Shown here piece by piece: positions 1-7,484 of a stretch of 64,000 nucleotides of DNA (within the stretch, counting starts at the first letter, position 1; every line of letters begins with the position of its first letter). Under the pieces are notes generated by a model, which saw only the letters and a program-made list of their open reading frames with translations, was not told where the DNA came from and ran no database searches. The position numbers and the translations under genes were made by a program. The DNA is from an uncultured Bacteroidales bacterium (GTDB taxonomy: Bacteria; Bacteroidota; Bacteroidia; Bacteroidales; UBA932): the NCBI GenBank assembly GCA_900320545.1, contig ONSU01000003.1, positions 59,408 to 123,407 on the forward strand, written 5' to 3'.

Positions 1-404
1 ATGGGACAGGAGGATATATGCTTTCAGTGAACGACTGGTTATATGACGGAGAGAGTGTATGTATAGGAAGAAAAGGAACGATTAACAAACCTTTTTTCGT
101 TAACGGAAAGTTTTGGACTGTTGATACTCTTTTTTATACCTATGATTTCATTAATGTATTGCCGAAGTACTGCTATTATCTGTTCCAAACGATAGATTGG
201 CTTATGTATAATGAGGCTTCCGGTGTTCCAAGTCTCTCAAAATCAACAATAGAAAAGATTCAGATAAGTATTCCGAGTATTGAAGAACAAACTAGGGTGG
301 TAAGAGTCTTGGATAACATCGAAGCAGCAATTCATTGTGGGAGGCAATTGTCCAATAGTTATGAAATGACTAAGAAAATCCTTCTCGCTCAATTGTTTAT
401 ATAA
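1..404 (+). CDS. hsdS: Type I restriction enzyme specificity subunit HsdS, 3' part
   Basis: This is the C-terminal part of a type I restriction-modification specificity subunit, which recognises the DNA target for HsdM and HsdR. The frame is open to the left edge, so the gene starts outside the window. The visible part is the end of one target recognition domain (GESVCIGRKGTINKPFF), then the distal conserved helix with the SIPSIEEQ motif, ending in LLAQLFI. Its stop lies inside a perfect 14-bp palindrome at 394-407 shared with the convergent cassette that follows. It is probably the expressed copy, since it has the opposite orientation to its neighbour and presumably follows hsdM. That is an inference, because hsdM and hsdR are not visible. 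The region is AT-richer than the housekeeping DNA further right. Confidence 0.85.
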   Translation, partial: GTGGYMLSVNDWLYDGESVCIGRKGTINKPFFVNGKFWTVDTLFYTYDFINVLPKYCYYLFQTIDWLMYNEASGVPSLSKSTIEKIQISIPSIEEQTRVVRVLDNIEAAIHCGRQLSNSYEMTKKILLAQLFI

Positions 405-407
405 ACA
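394..407. repeat. Palindrome at convergent hsdS stop codons
   Basis: TGTTTATATAAACA is its own reverse complement. It encodes the last residues (Phe-Ile) and the stop codon of the hsdS genes on both strands, so two convergent genes share it. A shorter version (TTATATAA) sits at the other convergent junction near 2075-2082. Confidence 0.8.
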
Positions 408-954
408 TAGCGTTTAGATAAAACCTCTTTTGTCGTGTCAACTCTGATAAAAGGGCACGTTCTATTTCAATATGTTTACTGACATTGTCCAGTAATTTTG
501 TAATCGCAATTTGATAATCGAGAGTAGGAATAGGGATAAGGACTCTTTCGATTTCCTTTTTTTGAATATTCGGCAGTCCTGATCCAATTCTTAATGCCAT
601 AATATTATCCTGCTCACTCTTGAGGAAATGATAGAGATACTTATAATGAATCTGCTCTTTGTTCAGGCTTAACAAAGTATAGCAGTGTCCACCACTCCAA
701 AAAGCATCTTTGTTAAACTGAACATAACCACAGGAGTTCCCCCCTTCGCTAATAGAAATGGTTCCCGACGGTGTATTATACTCATGGTAATAGCCAGATG
801 GGACAATACCGCCGTTCATAACATAGTATTTGCCCTTGTCCGATAGATGCTCTCCATTCAGTTGTTGTCCTTTGCAAATCTCAACAAGAGAATTTAAAGT
901 AACCGTTTTTGCTTCAATTCTGGATAAAAGTACCCGATAAAGCGCCTTAATAAG
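397..954 (-). CDS. hsdS: Silent hsdS half-gene cassette (one target recognition domain)
   Basis: This encodes one HsdS target recognition domain plus the following conserved helix, about 185 residues or half a normal subunit. The reading frame is open from the stop at 955-957. It shows a central-region-like segment (IKALYRVLLSRIE), then TLNSLVEICKGQQLNGEHL, the start of a recognition domain, and ends in NAMFI. The only in-frame ATG (819) is well inside the domain, so no proper start is seen and the cassette is probably not translated where it stands. It matches the silent donor copies of phase-variable type I systems, in which a recombinase moves the domain into the expressed gene. The upstream boundary is uncertain. 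Confidence 0.7.
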   Translation of the reverse strand, partial: LIKALYRVLLSRIEAKTVTLNSLVEICKGQQLNGEHLSDKGKYYVMNGGIVPSGYYHEYNTPSGTISISEGGNSCGYVQFNKDAFWSGGHCYTLLSLNKEQIHYKYLYHFLKSEQDNIMALRIGSGLPNIQKKEIERVLIPIPTLDYQIAITKLLDNVSKHIEIERALLSELTRQKRFYLNAMFI

Positions 955-974
955 TCAAAATATCTCAACTAATC

Positions 975-1388
975 TTAAGCGACAATCTGAATATTCAGCA
1001 GTTCTTGGCCAATCGTCCGGATCATTGCATAAATCTCGCTTAGGCGCTCTTTTGAAGGCGTTTTAATGCCACTGATATACTGTGCGAAAAGGCTCTGGGA
1101 AATGCCCAGGCGCCGGGCTACGCCGGAAGCGTTCAATTCGGGATGTGCGGCGAATATCCGATAGAGATCGGTCCTTTTTTTCTGCCGGAAAAATCCTTCG
1201 AAACTAAGGTCCTCGTCAATGCCCGGCCAATTGATACCAAAAGCATCGGCCTTGTAATTTGCACGTTGTTCGGGAGTGGCAAATCTGAGGCGAGGATAGT
1301 CCGCGAAATACTCGCAGGCTTCGCGACCGTCCGTCGTGCGAATCCATACAGCGTCCGCTGTGAGCCAAATCTTTTCAATCGTAATCAT
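975..1388 (-). CDS. DUF2442 domain protein with helix-turn-helix
   Basis: A 137-residue protein. Residues 1-66 match the DUF2442 pattern (DGREACEYFADYPRLRFA and the later NWPGIDEDLS), and residues 85-115 form a helix-turn-helix (GVARRLGISQSLFAQYISG). DUF2442 proteins often act as the antitoxin or regulator of small toxin-antitoxin pairs, but no toxin partner is visible. The ATG at 1388 is preferred over the upstream TTG at 1418 because homologues start at MITIEKIW. The gene sits between the two hsdS half cassettes and may be a passenger or a regulator of the shufflon. A 16-bp palindrome in its own promoter suggests autoregulation. Family assignment is fairly sure; the role is inferred. Confidence 0.8.
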   Translation of the reverse strand: MITIEKIWLTADAVWIRTTDGREACEYFADYPRLRFATPEQRANYKADAFGINWPGIDEDLSFEGFFRQKKRTDLYRIFAAHPELNASGVARRLGISQSLFAQYISGIKTPSKERLSEIYAMIRTIGQELLNIQIVA

Positions 1389-1430
1389 TGCTTTACTTGC
1401 TTTTCTCGAAAAGGGCAATGCCTTTTCTTG

Positions 1431-1462
1431 CCAAGATAGGTAATAATATTATTACTCGCAAA
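1431..1462 (-). promoter_or_regulatory. Promoter and palindromic operator of the DUF2442-HTH gene
   Basis: On the minus strand a TTTG (1459-1462) is followed after 20 nt by TATCTTGG (1431-1438), close to the Bacteroidetes -33/-7 promoter. Exactly between the two boxes lies the perfect 16-bp palindrome GTAATAATATTATTAC (1440-1455), placed as an operator that would block sigma binding. It is 43 nt upstream of the chosen ATG. Confidence 0.6.
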
Positions 1463-1482
1463 TCTTTTCTGAAAAGAGATGA

Positions 1483-2082
1483 ATATTATCGCTAAAGACT
1501 GCGCTTTGTGAATTACTGTATAACGGCTCAAACCCTAATTGTCGGATAGGTGATATCGTTGTGCAAAAATCAAATCGAAACAAAAACGGAAGTAATCTTA
1601 AAGTGTTGTCGGTTAGTAATCGCTATGGCTTTGTCGAGCAGTCGGAACAGTTTGAGGAAAGAACGGTAGCAAGTGAGGACACATCAAACTATAAGATCGT
1701 ATCAACGGATGACTTCGCTTACAATCCGGCACGAATCAATGTGGGGTCTATTGCAAGGTTAAAGACTTATGAAGAGGGCATCGTGAGTCCTATGTATATC
1801 TGTTTCCATTGTAATAAAAAAGTACTTCCCGAATTCCTGGAACCGTTTTTTAGCACAAAGCATTTCTTTCTTGAAATGGAAAAAAGACTCGAAGGAAGCG
1901 TGAGGATGTGCCTTTCTTTTGAAGGATTATGCAATATCCCCATCTTCATTCCTGCGTTGGACAAGCAACAGAATATCGGGATGAAGATTGCAATTTTGAA
2001 TGAAAAACTACGGCTTGAGGAATCGTATGGCGAACATCTTTTGAATCATAAGCAATATCTTCTTTCTCAGTTGTTTATATAA
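1483..2082 (+). CDS. hsdS: Silent hsdS half-gene cassette (one target recognition domain)
   Basis: A second startless HsdS half, open from the stop at 1480-1482. It begins with a central conserved region (LKTALCELLYNG), then CRIGDIV, the usual start of a target recognition domain, and ends with the distal helix and LLSQLFI. A GTG at 1561 lies inside the recognition domain and is unlikely to be the true start. The DNA for LKTAL (1492-1505) occurs as a perfect 14-bp inverted copy in the centre of the next hsdS (2658-2671). The cassette therefore lines up as a donor of the second recognition domain. It runs convergently into the next gene, with overlapping stop codons. Confidence 0.75.
   Translation: MLSLKTALCELLYNGSNPNCRIGDIVVQKSNRNKNGSNLKVLSVSNRYGFVEQSEQFEERTVASEDTSNYKIVSTDDFAYNPARINVGSIARLKTYEEGIVSPMYICFHCNKKVLPEFLEPFFSTKHFFLEMEKRLEGSVRMCLSFEGLCNIPIFIPALDKQQNIGMKIAILNEKLRLEESYGEHLLNHKQYLLSQLFI
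1492..1505 (+). repeat. 14-bp inverted repeat, copy A (likely hsdS crossover site)
   Basis: CTAAAGACTGCGCT is identical to the reverse complement of 2658-2671. Both copies encode the LKTAL of the HsdS central conserved region. Inversion between them would exchange the C-terminal recognition domains of the two hsdS units. Confidence 0.6.
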
Positions 2083-3232
2083 GCAAATTACTGAGGAGTG
2101 ACTGTTTTTGTCTGTTAAGTCCCTTGAGAAAACGTTGTTCAAGTAAAAGTTTCTCTTTTACTGATGAGATTGTATCTCCTATCTCTTTTTGTTCTTTCGG
2201 TGAAGGAATAAAGAAGCCTATCTCAAGAAAACTATCCAGATTTAAGTTCCGGCGGACAATGCTGGCGCCCTGTTCGGAGACTAGAGAGTATTCCCACAAA
2301 GCTCTTTTTGTTTTCAGCATAAATGCAATATAACGACTGTCAAAACCTGCTTTTATTGAGAATATCTTGTAGGATGGTGAAACAATGCCGATTTCAAAGC
2401 GGTCATTATAGTTGATATTACCCATCCAGAGGTTTTGAGGGCTAAAGACAATATCTCCTCGACGAATGACTTTATACCCTGTATTGTCAGTGCTTGCTAT
2501 TTCTTTATTGAAGTACTCTTTCTGGCTAAAAATGCCATTAACCGTTGAACTAAGAACCTCATACTGGTTGTTTTGGGTACTTTTCTCAATCCGCTCTTCG
2601 AGTATGTCTCCTAAGCGGGTAAGCCTGCCGTTATTACCGCTAATACATTTTTCCTCTAGCGCAGTCTTTAGTTTCTTCAAATCCTCAATCACCTTGTTTT
2701 GTATCTGTATCCTTTCTTCGATTATATTCAAGAAATCCCCAATCTTTCTTTGCTCTACATCTTTGGGTATGTAATGGATAGTGTTGAAATAGTCTTGGAT
2801 AGCAATATTTAATAGGCCGTGATTACGAGCACCTTCACCTGCGATGTTCGCCACGCCTTGGTGCCATTTGGGCGATGCGAAATAATGGACCAAATAATCT
2901 GACTCGATTGTATCTTTAGGCTTGAAGCAGATGTATAGGCTCGATAAAGCCCCTTTATCATATAAATCGAGGCGCTTGACAGCTCCCCAAGGGTACTCTG
3001 CAGAGTAACTTTTATTGTATGCGAATTCTCCGTTGAACAATAAATAATAGTTTGATAAATCCTGACTTGCAACAGTTTTTTTGAAGAAATCGATTTGATC
3101 GATCAAACCATATTGTGCTGAAATTGTTAGTGGGCGATTAGTCTCCAGGGTCTTATTTCTTCGTGTGACCCTATCAACGATATCACCGAGTTTGAATTCT
3201 TTCCACTCCCCACTAAACCCGGGGAATCTCAA
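2075..3232 (-). CDS. hsdS: Type I restriction enzyme specificity subunit HsdS, full length but without a good start
   Basis: About 385 residues with the full two-domain HsdS architecture. The N-terminal signature (RFPGFSGEW) is followed by the first recognition domain from KLGDIVDRV, a central helix (KVIEDLKKLKTALEEKC), the second domain from RLGDILEER, and the distal helix ending in LLSNLLI. The start given is a TTG. The conserved segment actually begins earlier (NVPNLRFPGF), with no ATG or GTG in frame before a stop. The nearby ATG is in another frame. It is therefore probably a silent double donor whose 5' boundary is a recombination site in the conserved N-terminus, but rare-codon initiation cannot be excluded. 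Confidence 0.75.
   Translation of the reverse strand: MRFPGFSGEWKEFKLGDIVDRVTRRNKTLETNRPLTISAQYGLIDQIDFFKKTVASQDLSNYYLLFNGEFAYNKSYSAEYPWGAVKRLDLYDKGALSSLYICFKPKDTIESDYLVHYFASPKWHQGVANIAGEGARNHGLLNIAIQDYFNTIHYIPKDVEQRKIGDFLNIIEERIQIQNKVIEDLKKLKTALEEKCISGNNGRLTRLGDILEERIEKSTQNNQYEVLSSTVNGIFSQKEYFNKEIASTDNTGYKVIRRGDIVFSPQNLWMGNINYNDRFEIGIVSPSYKIFSIKAGFDSRYIAFMLKTKRALWEYSLVSEQGASIVRRNLNLDSFLEIGFFIPSPKEQKEIGDTISSVKEKLLLEQRFLKGLNRQKQSLLSNLLI
2658..2671 (-). repeat. 14-bp inverted repeat, copy B (likely hsdS crossover site)
   Basis: AGCGCAGTCTTTAG is the reverse complement of 1492-1505. It lies in the helix between the two recognition domains of the full-length hsdS, where domain-swapping inversions in type I systems usually occur. 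Confidence 0.6.
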
Positions 3233-3311
3233 ATTCGGAACATTAAGGATTGTAGCAGAAGATGGTTACAAACAAATCTCAGAAATGAGAGAAGAAAAGT
3301 TCTCGGCATGC

Positions 3312-3342
3312 ATTGAGAATCGCCGGAAATACTCTATATTTG
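3312..3342 (+). promoter_or_regulatory. Promoter for the small ORF, ORF6N and recombinase genes
   Basis: TATATTTG (3335-3342) matches the TAnnTTTG -7 box, with an ATTG about 20 nt upstream (3312-3315). The -7 box is the loop of a perfect inverted repeat, ACTCTA/TAGAGT (3331-3348). That repeat could be an operator or a recombinase-binding site controlling recombinase expression. Confidence 0.5.
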
Positions 3343-3393
3343 TAGAGTCTGGTTCTCCATCCACGATCAAATGGAACTGTTAACGTTGTAATT

Positions 3394-3657
3394 ATGGAAA
3401 AGTTACGGTTGAAGGTACTAACAGTTCCGGCGTGGAATCCTGTTACTCTCCAAGGACATACAGCATACGATGTCACCTTCCAGGAAGGAGGATGTCTGCG
3501 GGCTGCTTCCGGGTGGACTTTGCAGGATGCTATTGAGTTATTCTGTACAAAGTATCAGCTCAGGCGCGAGGATGTATGTATTCGTCGTCCGTTCTTTCCG
3601 CAATCGTCTTACGAGTATGAGCGACGAATTAATTCTTGTGCAAAACCTCATCCATGA
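3394..3657 (+). CDS. Small hypothetical protein
   Basis: An 87-residue open frame beginning MEKLRLKVLTVPAWNP, about 50 nt after a good Bacteroidetes promoter. I do not recognise a family. The first 65 residues have a protein-like composition; the last 14 overlap the start of the ORF6N gene in another frame. It could be a real first gene of the recombinase operon or an untranslated leader. Its position directly behind the promoter is the main support. Confidence 0.4.
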   Translation: MEKLRLKVLTVPAWNPVTLQGHTAYDVTFQEGGCLRAASGWTLQDAIELFCTKYQLRREDVCIRRPFFPQSSYEYERRINSCAKPHP

Positions 3658-4174
3658 GATCAGAGGTAAAAAAGTAATGCTGGACTTTGATCTGGCGAAA
3701 CTGTATCACGTTGAGACCCGGACCTTGAACCAGGCAGTCAAAAGAAACATCAAACGTTTCCCTCCCGACTTTATGTTCCAAATTACCAAAGAAGAGTGGG
3801 ATACGAACTCATCACAAAATGTGATGACTTCAAACAGACCAAAAACATCGCCCCCTTTTGCATTCACGGAACAGGGTGTGGCAATGCTCTCTGGTATTCT
3901 GAAAAGCGATGTCGCTATCGCTGCAAACATCGCCATCATGCGCGCTTTTGTTCAAGTTAGGGAGTATTTGCTTACCTCCTCTTCTTTGTCGGTCGAATTA
4001 AAGGAGTTGAAAGCCAGGGTTGATCTCCTGCAGTTTAGACAAGAGGATGCCCGAAAAGAACTGTCATCTCTTTGCGACGCAATCGTTCGGCTTGCCGAAG
4101 AATTGAATGGCAAGAAAAATATTCCCATGCCACGGATAGGATATAAACAATCCGTCAAGAATAAGGATTCCTGA
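3617..4174 (+). CDS. ORF6N domain-containing protein
   Basis: A 185-residue protein. The N-terminal part carries the ORF6N signature (KKVMLDFDLAKLYHVETR, then NQAVKRN, RFPPDFMFQ and FAFTEQGVAMLS), followed by a charged coiled coil at about 110-160. ORF6N domains are DNA-binding modules found in phages, mobile elements and beside shufflon recombinases. The ATG at 3617 fits the domain start; an upstream ATG at 3470 in the same frame would add a poor extension overlapping the preceding ORF. Its stop overlaps the recombinase start by one base (TGATG), implying translational coupling. It is probably an accessory or regulatory protein for the recombinase. Confidence 0.8.
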   Translation: MSDELILVQNLIHEIRGKKVMLDFDLAKLYHVETRTLNQAVKRNIKRFPPDFMFQITKEEWDTNSSQNVMTSNRPKTSPPFAFTEQGVAMLSGILKSDVAIAANIAIMRAFVQVREYLLTSSSLSVELKELKARVDLLQFRQEDARKELSSLCDAIVRLAEELNGKKNIPMPRIGYKQSVKNKDS

Positions 4175-5091
4175 TGAGCACCTTTGGAGAAATAACCGCG
4201 CTCTGGAAGGCGGACAAGAAGCAGTATGTCAAGAAATCCACCTATGCTGCCTATTCTCTTCTCATTCAGAGTCATCTCCTGCCGGATCTGGGGGATAAAG
4301 AGGATGTCGTGGAAGAGGACGTGCAAGGTTTGGTAAATCGAAAACTGGCCGCAGGACTCAGCCAGAAGACGGTTCGTGATATTCTGGTTGTTCTCAAGAT
4401 GATACTCCGCTATGGCGTCAAGCGAGGGCTTTTTCCCGGTCACCAGATCGACGTTATCTTTCCGACTGAGCGGGAGAAACAGGATATCGAAGTGCTGACC
4501 CTTGCCAACCAAAGGCAATTGATGACTTACGTGAAAGAGCATTTCACATTTCTTAACCTGGGCATCTTTATCTGCCTCAACGCCGGTCTTCGCATCGGCG
4601 AGGTGTGCGCTCTGCAGTGGAATGATCTTGATGTGGCCTCCGGCGTGATCCGCGTCAACAAAACGATTCAGCGTATCTATCTGGTGGATGGCGATGTAAA
4701 GTATACCGAACTCATTGTCGACAAGCCCAAGACGCAGAACTCTATCCGGGAGGTCCCGATGACCCGCGAACTTCTGGCTTTGATACGCCCCTTGAAGAAA
4801 GTAGTGCGTGGAGATTTCTACGTACTCACGAATGCCGCCTCGCCTACGGAACCTCGCACATACCGCTGCTATTTCAACAAACTCCAAAAAGAGTTGGGCC
4901 TCCCCAGAATGCGTTTTCACGGGTTACGGCATAGTTTCGCCACCCGTTGTATCGAGAGCAAGTGCGACTACAAGACCGTCAGCGTTCTCCTTGGTCATTC
5001 CAACATCAGCACTACCCTCAATCTCTACGTTCACCCCAACCTGGAGCAAAAACGTAAGTGTATTGAAACGATGGGGAAACTATTTAGATGA
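4174..5091 (+). CDS. Tyrosine recombinase (phage-integrase family), probable hsdS invertase
   Basis: A 305-residue tyrosine recombinase with an N-terminal SAM-like DNA-binding domain (about 1-95) and a C-terminal catalytic domain. The catalytic residues are visible: Arg140 (LNAGLRIGEV), a Lys in the beta-hairpin (DKPKTQNS, about 184-186), His249 and Arg252 (HGLRHSFATR), His275 (LLGHSNIS) and Tyr285 (LNLYVHP). It lies directly next to three inverted hsdS units and is coupled to the ORF6N gene. Its likely task is site-specific inversion among the hsdS genes to vary the specificity of the restriction system. It is shorter than typical integrative-element integrases. The role is inferred from context; the family is certain. 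Confidence 0.92.
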   Translation: MSTFGEITALWKADKKQYVKKSTYAAYSLLIQSHLLPDLGDKEDVVEEDVQGLVNRKLAAGLSQKTVRDILVVLKMILRYGVKRGLFPGHQIDVIFPTEREKQDIEVLTLANQRQLMTYVKEHFTFLNLGIFICLNAGLRIGEVCALQWNDLDVASGVIRVNKTIQRIYLVDGDVKYTELIVDKPKTQNSIREVPMTRELLALIRPLKKVVRGDFYVLTNAASPTEPRTYRCYFNKLQKELGLPRMRFHGLRHSFATRCIESKCDYKTVSVLLGHSNISTTLNLYVHPNLEQKRKCIETMGKLFR

Positions 5092-5117
5092 AACGCTTTA
5101 GCCATTGAAATTTTCCG

Positions 5118-5125
5118 TATCTTTG
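5118..5125 (+). promoter_or_regulatory. -7 box of the dtd promoter
   Basis: TATCTTTG matches TAnnTTTG, 22 nt before the dtd ATG. A weak TTTAG lies about 18 nt upstream (5097-5101). Confidence 0.5.
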
Positions 5126-5147
5126 CGTTCAGAGAAATTTCCGGCCT

Positions 5148-5597
5148 ATGCGCATCGTCATTCAAAGGGTTTCAGAGGCCTCCGTCACGATCGGCGGAGT
5201 GGTCCGGGCGTCCATCGGCCAGGGTCTGCTGGTGCTGCTGGGCGTGGGGCACGAGGACGACGAGTCGGACATCGACTATCTGGTCAAGAAAACGGCCGCC
5301 CTGCGCATTTTCAACGATGAGGAGGGCGTGATGAACCGCAGCGTGACGGATGTGGACGGAGGGGTGATCGTGGTGAGCCAGTTCACCCTGATGGCCGTGA
5401 CGAAGAAGGGCAACAGGCCGTCCTACATCGAGGCGGCGGGGCACGGGAAGGCCATTCCGCTGTATGAGGAGTTCTGCCGGCGCCTGTCGCAGGCGATCGG
5501 CAAACCGGTGGGGACCGGAGAATTCGGTGCCGACATGAAGGTGGCGCTGGTCAACGACGGGCCGGTGACCATCTGCATGGATTCCCGCAACAGATAA
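5148..5597 (+). CDS. dtd: D-aminoacyl-tRNA deacylase
   Basis: A 149-residue cytoplasmic enzyme that hydrolyses D-amino acids (notably D-Tyr) and glycine mischarged onto tRNA, protecting translation. The family start MRIVIQRVSEASV is present, as are the active-site SQFTLMA (threonine region) and the C-terminal NDGPVTICMDS cis-Gly-Pro motif. Length matches the family. The ATG follows a good -7 box. It is convergent with the ABC transporter operon: its stop abuts the other stop with no gap and no terminator. Ordinary chromosomal gene. Confidence 0.96.
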   Translation: MRIVIQRVSEASVTIGGVVRASIGQGLLVLLGVGHEDDESDIDYLVKKTAALRIFNDEEGVMNRSVTDVDGGVIVVSQFTLMAVTKKGNRPSYIEAAGHGKAIPLYEEFCRRLSQAIGKPVGTGEFGADMKVALVNDGPVTICMDSRNR

Positions 5598-7484
5598 TTA
5601 TTGGATTTCGCTTCCGGAGCAGAGACGCCAGTACTGGCCCTTGAGGGCGAGGAGTTCGGCGTGCTTGCCGCGCTCGATGATGCGGCCGTGGTCGAGGACC
5701 ATGATGTAGTCGGCATTCCGCACCGTGGAGAGGCGGTGGGCGATGACAAAGGTCGTGCGGCCTTTCATGATGCTGTCCATACTCCGCTGGATGAGCCGTT
5801 CCGTGCGCGTATCGATTGAGGACGTGGCCTCGTCGAGGATAAGCACGGGCGGATCTGCCACGGCGGCCCTGGCGATGGAAAGGAGCTGCCGTTCGCCCTG
5901 GCTCAGGTTGCCGCCGTCCGCAGAGAGAACGGTATCGTATCCCTGCGGAAGCCGCCGGATGAACGAATCCGCATACACGCTCCGGGCCGCCTCGATGCAT
6001 TCCTCGTCCGTCGCGTCCAGCCGCCCGTAGCGGATATTCTCCAGCACCGTTCCGGAGAAAAGCCGCGTCTCCTGCAGCACGATCCCGAGCGAGGACCGCA
6101 GCGAATCCTTGGCGATCTCCCGCACGTCGATGCCGTCGCAGGAAACGGTCCCGTCCTCGATCTCGTAGAATCGGTTGATGAGGTTGGTGATGGTGGTCTT
6201 GCCGGCTCCCGTGCCGCCGACAAAAGCGATCTTCTGGCCCGGATAGGCCGTCAGCGTGATATCCGTCAGCACCTGTTTGCCCGGCACATAACTGAAATCC
6301 ACATCCTCGAGGGAAACCAGTCCCTCCAGCGGAATGACCGACCCGTCCGGCAGCCGCCACTGCCACTTCCGCGCGGAAACCTTCTCCAGCGTCACCAGTC
6401 CCTCGTCGACCTCCGGCTTTTCGTCCAGCAGGGCGTAGAGCCGGTCCGTACCGGCCGATGCCATCACGATGCTGTTGATCTCGTTGGAAATCTGCGACAC
6501 CGGACGGGTGAAATTCCGCTGCAGCGTGAGGAACGACACGATGGTGCCGAGGGTCAGCGCAGCCCCGTCGAGCCCGCACATATACCAGGCAGAGGCTCCC
6601 GAGAGGGCGATGCCGGCCCCGATCAGGGCGAGCAGCACATAGCAGAACTCCCCGATGTTGCCGTTGACGGGCATGATGATATTGGAGATCTTGTTGGCGT
6701 TGAAAACGCTCCGGCGCAGTTTCTCGTTGAGCGTGCCGAAGGCCGTCATCGCCTGCTCCTCGTGGCAGAACACCTTGATGACACGCTGCCCCGAGACCAT
6801 CTCCTCGATGAAGCCGTTGACCGCGCCGAGATTCTGCTGCCGCTCGGTGAAGTATTTCTTCGACACCTTGCCGAGCGAGGTCGTGACCTTGTACATCAGG
6901 AATGCCATCACGACGGCCACCAGCGTCAGCGGCAGACTCATCACGACCATGCTGATGAAGGTCGCGAGGATGGTGACGACGGATTTGAACAGGTTGGGAA
7001 CGCTGTTGCCGATGACCTGCCGGAGGGTGTCCACGTCGTTGGTGTAGACCGACATTATATCACCGTGGGAATGGGAATCGAAATAGCCGAGCGGCAGGCG
7101 CTGCATCCCGCGGAAGAGGTTCTTCCGTAGCCCGAGCATCGTCCCCTGACCGACGCCGATCATGATGAGATTCTGCGCGTATCCCGCGGCGATGCCGGCG
7201 AGTAGGATGGCGCCTAGCTTCCACAGGGCCACCGCGAGTGCACCGTAATCCCCCGTCATCGGAGCGATATAGTCGTCGATGAGCGTCCGGGTAAACAGCG
7301 AAGAAGCCAGGGAAGTGACCGACGATACCAGGATGCAGAGCAGCGCGAAACCGACGTGCACCTTGTAATGCTTGAAAATGTACTTGAACAGCCGCCAGAC
7401 GGTCTTCGACTGGCGAAGATCCTTCAGCGTCGCGCCCGAATGGGGCGCCCGCTGCCGCATGCCGAATCCGGGAGCCGCGCTCAT
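5598..7484 (-). CDS. ABC transporter, fused membrane and ATP-binding domains (MdlB type)
   Basis: A 628-residue half-size exporter in the inner membrane. The transmembrane domain spans about 45-330, and the ATPase domain starts near 392. Walker A is GGTGAGKT (423-430), the signature is LSQGE (527-531), Walker B is VLILDEA (546-552) and the switch His is 583 (IAHRLS), so it should be catalytically competent. Its ATG overlaps the stop of the upstream exporter gene by 4 nt, so the two half-transporters are translationally coupled and probably form a heterodimer. Substrate cannot be read from sequence; the family exports drugs, lipids or peptides. Confidence 0.93.
   Translation of the reverse strand: MSAAPGFGMRQRAPHSGATLKDLRQSKTVWRLFKYIFKHYKVHVGFALLCILVSSVTSLASSLFTRTLIDDYIAPMTGDYGALAVALWKLGAILLAGIAAGYAQNLIMIGVGQGTMLGLRKNLFRGMQRLPLGYFDSHSHGDIMSVYTNDVDTLRQVIGNSVPNLFKSVVTILATFISMVVMSLPLTLVAVVMAFLMYKVTTSLGKVSKKYFTERQQNLGAVNGFIEEMVSGQRVIKVFCHEEQAMTAFGTLNEKLRRSVFNANKISNIIMPVNGNIGEFCYVLLALIGAGIALSGASAWYMCGLDGAALTLGTIVSFLTLQRNFTRPVSQISNEINSIVMASAGTDRLYALLDEKPEVDEGLVTLEKVSARKWQWRLPDGSVIPLEGLVSLEDVDFSYVPGKQVLTDITLTAYPGQKIAFVGGTGAGKTTITNLINRFYEIEDGTVSCDGIDVREIAKDSLRSSLGIVLQETRLFSGTVLENIRYGRLDATDEECIEAARSVYADSFIRRLPQGYDTVLSADGGNLSQGERQLLSIARAAVADPPVLILDEATSSIDTRTERLIQRSMDSIMKGRTTFVIAHRLSTVRNADYIMVLDHGRIIERGKHAELLALKGQYWRLCSGSEIQ

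Noticed and set aside
3087-3105. Palindrome TTTGATCGATCAAA inside hsdS as a recombination site
   Set aside because: It lies in the middle of a recognition domain, where a crossover would break the domain, and has no partner copy in the window.
4174-5091. Recombinase as integrase of a mobile island
   Set aside because: No attachment-site duplication or cargo boundary is seen at dtd, and the neighbouring inverted hsdS units explain it better; the possibility is not fully excluded.
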